NCBI GenBank assembly: GCA_012514965.1
Contig: JAAYZH010000322.1
Location: 1-9,473 of the forward strand
DNA length: 9,473 nt
Direction: 5' to 3'
From: Clostridiaceae bacterium
Lineage (GTDB): Bacteria; Bacillota; Clostridia; Saccharofermentanales; Fastidiosipilaceae
Positions 8,015 to 9,473 of this stretch are shown piece after piece. The stretch's first letter is position 1. Each line of letters starts with the position of its first letter. Both the position numbers and the translations under genes were made by a program. The notes under the pieces were generated by a model that did no database searches, was not told the DNA's origin, and saw nothing but the letters and a program-made list of their open reading frames with translations.

Positions 8015-8782
8015 ATGGCAAAGCGTAGAGTAAGTCCCAATCGCATGGAACTTATGAAGCTCAACAACGAGCTTCGTACGGCCAGGCGCGGTCATCGCTT
8101 GTTGAAGGACAAGCGGGACGGTCTGATGCAAAAATTCCTGGAGATTCTGGATGAGACCCTTGCCAAACGCAACGAATCAGATCTTTTGCTCCAGAAAGCG
8201 GCTGACTCCATGGCCCTCGCATCTTCGGTGATAGACCCTGAGGTTCTCATGCAGACCATGCAGCTAAGCACAGAGCCGTTGCAGGTACATGCCGAGACAC
8301 GTTCGATTATGTCGGTGCAGGTCCCGGTGTTTACCCTGCCGCAACTAGAGGCAATGAAGCGACGCGAGAGTGAGCTCGAAAGCGATAACCGTGATGACAA
8401 TCCGGATCGAGGAACAGAGGAGGTGTCTGAGGATAACACAGGATCTTTCCTTGGCTACGGCATGGTTCAGACGACCGGTGACATCGATATCGCTTTTGAC
8501 GCACTGACAGAAGCCTTGAAGCCGCTGCTTGAACTGGCTACGCTGGAGAAAACCTTGCAGATTTTGGCTGTCGAACTGGAGAATACACGCCGGCGCGTAA
8601 ATTCGCTTGAGCATGTCTTGATCCCCGAATTGCAGCAGACTATCCGCGAAATTCGCATGAAGATGGATGAGAATGAGCGTGATAACCTCACCCGTTTGAT
8701 GAAGGTCAAAGACATGCTGGTCGAACAGGAGATCGAGGCAAGGCGCAAGGCAGACGAGAGAAGTCGCCTGGCCGAGGCATAA
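8015..8782 (+). CDS. ntpD: V-type ATP synthase subunit D (central shaft)
   Basis: A 255-residue coiled-coil shaft that turns inside A3B3. The N-terminal helix has the family signature PNRMELMKLNNELRTARRG followed by HRLLKDKRDGL (residues 8-37). The C-terminal helix has NSLEHVLIPELQQTI, then REIRMKMDENERDNLTRL (about 196-228). Family members are usually about 205-230 residues. The extra length sits between the two helices, where residues about 114-142 form a highly charged, acidic stretch (including SELESDNRDDNPDRGTEEVSED) before GSFLGYG. That places the insertion near the tip of the hairpin or the short hairpin domain, where NtpG binds in known structures. The start is five bases after ntpB, with a weak GAGG at 8001-8004, so translation is probably coupled to ntpB. 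The last gene of the ATPase set in this window. Confidence 0.93.
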   Translation: MAKRRVSPNRMELMKLNNELRTARRGHRLLKDKRDGLMQKFLEILDETLAKRNESDLLLQKAADSMALASSVIDPEVLMQTMQLSTEPLQVHAETRSIMSVQVPVFTLPQLEAMKRRESELESDNRDDNPDRGTEEVSEDNTGSFLGYGMVQTTGDIDIAFDALTEALKPLLELATLEKTLQILAVELENTRRRVNSLEHVLIPELQQTIREIRMKMDENERDNLTRLMKVKDMLVEQEIEARRKADERSRLAEA

Positions 8783-8866
8783 CCCCATTACGAACTGTGG
8801 AATTTTTAAGCTGGCGTTTGTCTGCAGAGTCTGCTAAAGTAGTGAAGATTTGTCTTGTTCTAGTTG

Positions 8867-8897
8867 TTGTAGCTCTACTTGTGTAGTTTACGATAAT
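8867..8897 (+). promoter_or_regulatory. Possible weak sigma-70/sigma-A type promoter for the DUF1622 gene
   Basis: A candidate -35 TTGTAG (8867-8872) is followed by either TACGAT (8889-8894, 16-base spacer) or GATAAT (8892-8897, 19-base spacer) as the -10 element. The surroundings are AT-rich, and the downstream gene has its own strong ribosome binding site. Both elements depart from consensus, and matches of this quality are common by chance in AT-rich spacers. Confidence 0.3.
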
Positions 8898-8911
8898 ACT
8901 TTTGAAGCAGT

Positions 8912-8916
8912 AGGAG
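8912..8916 (+). promoter_or_regulatory. Shine-Dalgarno site of the DUF1622 gene
   Basis: AGGAG lies seven bases before ATG 8924. This decides the start and shows the gene is translated independently of ntpD, whose stop is 141 bases upstream. Confidence 0.7.
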
Positions 8917-8923
8917 AAGAAGT

Positions 8924-9307
8924 ATGCATGTTCATGATTTTTTAGCTTTTTTTATTCCTTATGTTGCGGGGACTGTAGAGCTAATTGGTTTAGCGATTAT
9001 TACGATCGGCGTAGTCTTCGCTATCTACTATTTATTTAAAAACCATTTCGATTTCAATTGCCGCGAAGTGAAAATCAGTTTGGCTCAATCTCTTGTCTTA
9101 GCCTTGGAGTTTAAATTGGCAGCTGAAATTCTCTATTCTGTGACGATCAACACCACCGAGGAACTCATAAAGCTGGCATCCATCGTGTTGCTGCGGGCCT
9201 TTATTACGTATCAGCTTCACTGGGAAATCAAGTCGAGTGAAACACATGAGGATCAATTCGTCTATGCAGACAAACCCCCCAAGAAATCTGCGAAGAGTGA
9301 AGAGTAA
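8924..9307 (+). CDS. DUF1622 family small membrane protein, function unknown
   Basis: A 127-residue protein with three predicted membrane helices: about 8-38, 51-73 and 80-99. The pattern SLAQSLVLALEFKLAAEIL (52-70) and a third helix with KLASIVLLRAFITYQLHWEI (83-102, Arg91 buried in it) match what I recall of the DUF1622 family (LxxALxLxLEFxLAADIL ... LAAIVxIRTFLxxxLxxEI). A polar, lysine- and glutamate-rich tail (103-127) would lie in the cytoplasm. The family has no established biochemical role that I know of, and I assign none. It lies in the same direction as the ATPase genes with no visible terminator between, and a strong terminator follows it, so it is probably the last gene of the transcript. 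In the E. hirae operon this place is held by ntpH and the K+ transporter gene ntpJ. Confidence 0.85.
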   Translation: MHVHDFLAFFIPYVAGTVELIGLAIITIGVVFAIYYLFKNHFDFNCREVKISLAQSLVLALEFKLAAEILYSVTINTTEELIKLASIVLLRAFITYQLHWEIKSSETHEDQFVYADKPPKKSAKSEE

Positions 9308-9320
9308 AGCAGCAGTAAGA

Positions 9321-9352
9321 GAGGAATGGTCATCACCATTCCTCCTTTTTTT
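9321..9352 (+). terminator. Rho-independent terminator of the ATPase/DUF1622 transcript
   Basis: GAGGAATGGT (9321-9330) and ACCATTCCTC (9335-9344) form a perfect 10-bp stem with loop CATC. One C and seven T's (9346-9352) follow. It starts 13 bases after the DUF1622 stop. It would end the whole operon transcript and is also the probable landing site of the intron that follows. Confidence 0.93.
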
Positions 9353-9353
9353 G

Positions 9354-9473
9354 GTTCGCCCAGCATGGGCGCAAACTAATCGGTGAAAGACCGTAGCGTA
9401 CCCTGATAGTGGGAAACGCACAGCCAAAGACAAGGGTGTCCATCGTGAGGTGGAATCTGAAGGAAGTCGGCGG
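9354..9473 (+). mobile_element. 5' end of a class C (IIC) bacterial group II intron, cut by the window edge
   Basis: From GTTCG (9354) onward the sequence follows the domain I layout and much of the sequence of class IIC introns as I recall it from the Oceanobacillus iheyensis intron (GUGUGCCCGGCAUGGGUGC at its start). Visible elements, in order: hairpin CGCCC/GGGCG around AGCAT (9357-9371); CGGT/ACCG stem with a GAAAG loop (9381-9393); nested stem GCGT/ACGC with CCC/GGG inside (9396-9419); the conserved AAGGGTGTCC (9432-9441); a CCATC-GTGA-GGTGG hairpin with a GNRA tetraloop (9440-9453); and the near-invariant GGAATCTGAAGGAAG (9452-9466). Location directly behind a terminator is the hallmark of class C. 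The reverse transcriptase, domains V/VI and 3' end lie beyond the window. The third base is T where GTGYG is usual. Confidence 0.85.

Larger units (their letters stand above)
8783..8923 (+). other. Intergenic spacer between ntpD and the DUF1622 gene
   Basis: The spacer is AT-richer than the ATPase genes. I see no GC-rich hairpin with a T run that would end the ATPase transcript after ntpD, so readthrough into the next gene is likely. The run AATTTTTAA near 8811-8820 has no stable stem before it. A small palindrome TCTGCAGA (8821-8828) and the repeated GTAG/CTAC/GTAG segments at 8869-8886 could form only weak hairpins. A possible weak promoter is listed separately. Confidence 0.6.

Noticed and set aside
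8805..8820. T run after ntpD as a terminator
   Set aside because: No stable GC-rich stem comes before the T's.
8821..8828. Palindrome TCTGCAGA as an operator
   Set aside because: Eight bases, no second copy nearby, and no known regulator match; this is expected by chance.

Overview
The window carries nearly all of a V/A-type (rotary, vacuolar/archaeal-like) ATPase operon on the + strand. After it come a small membrane-protein gene of the DUF1622 type, a strong intrinsic terminator, and the first about 120 bases of what looks like a bacterial class C group II intron. Gene order is the tail of a peripheral-stalk subunit (ntpF/'subunit H' type), then ntpI, ntpK, ntpE, ntpC, ntpG (subunit F), ntpA, ntpB and ntpD. 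This is the order I recall for the Enterococcus hirae Na+-ATPase operon (ntpFIKECGABD). The protein sequences, purine-rich Shine-Dalgarno sites, tight overlaps and a class C group II intron suggest a fermentative, Clostridia-like Firmicute with moderate GC. The species cannot be named from the window.

Layout. Positions 1-50 hold the 3' end of the upstream stalk subunit. Positions 53-2727 encode the membrane sector: ntpI, the stator with the channel arginine, and ntpK, the rotor ring. Positions 2757-4847 encode stalk parts: ntpE (peripheral stalk), ntpC (rotor-ring adaptor) and ntpG (central stalk). Positions 4840-8009 encode the catalytic head (ntpA and ntpB), and 8015-8782 the central shaft (ntpD). 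Adjacent genes overlap or nearly touch, except for a 47-base gap with a strong ribosome binding site before ntpK and a 29-base gap before ntpE. A 140-base AT-richer spacer (8783-8923) without an obvious terminator precedes the DUF1622 gene (8924-9307). A 10-bp perfect-stem terminator with seven T's (9321-9352) ends the transcription unit, and intron-like sequence starts one or two bases later.

How the genes work together. NtpA and NtpB form the A3B3 head that binds and hydrolyses (or makes) ATP. NtpD and NtpG form the shaft, NtpC joins it to the NtpK ring, NtpE with the upstream NtpF-type protein forms the outer stalks, and NtpI holds the head against the ring. NtpK has the full set of residues that bind Na+ in E. 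hirae NtpK (Leu70, Thr73, Gln74, Gln125, Glu154), so a sodium-coupled enzyme is the best inference. Whether it pumps ions or makes ATP cannot be read from the sequence.

No clearly new system is visible. The most interesting points are the intron start abutting the terminator, the DUF1622 gene in the place where E. hirae has ntpH/ntpJ, and hydrophilic insertions in NtpC and NtpD.
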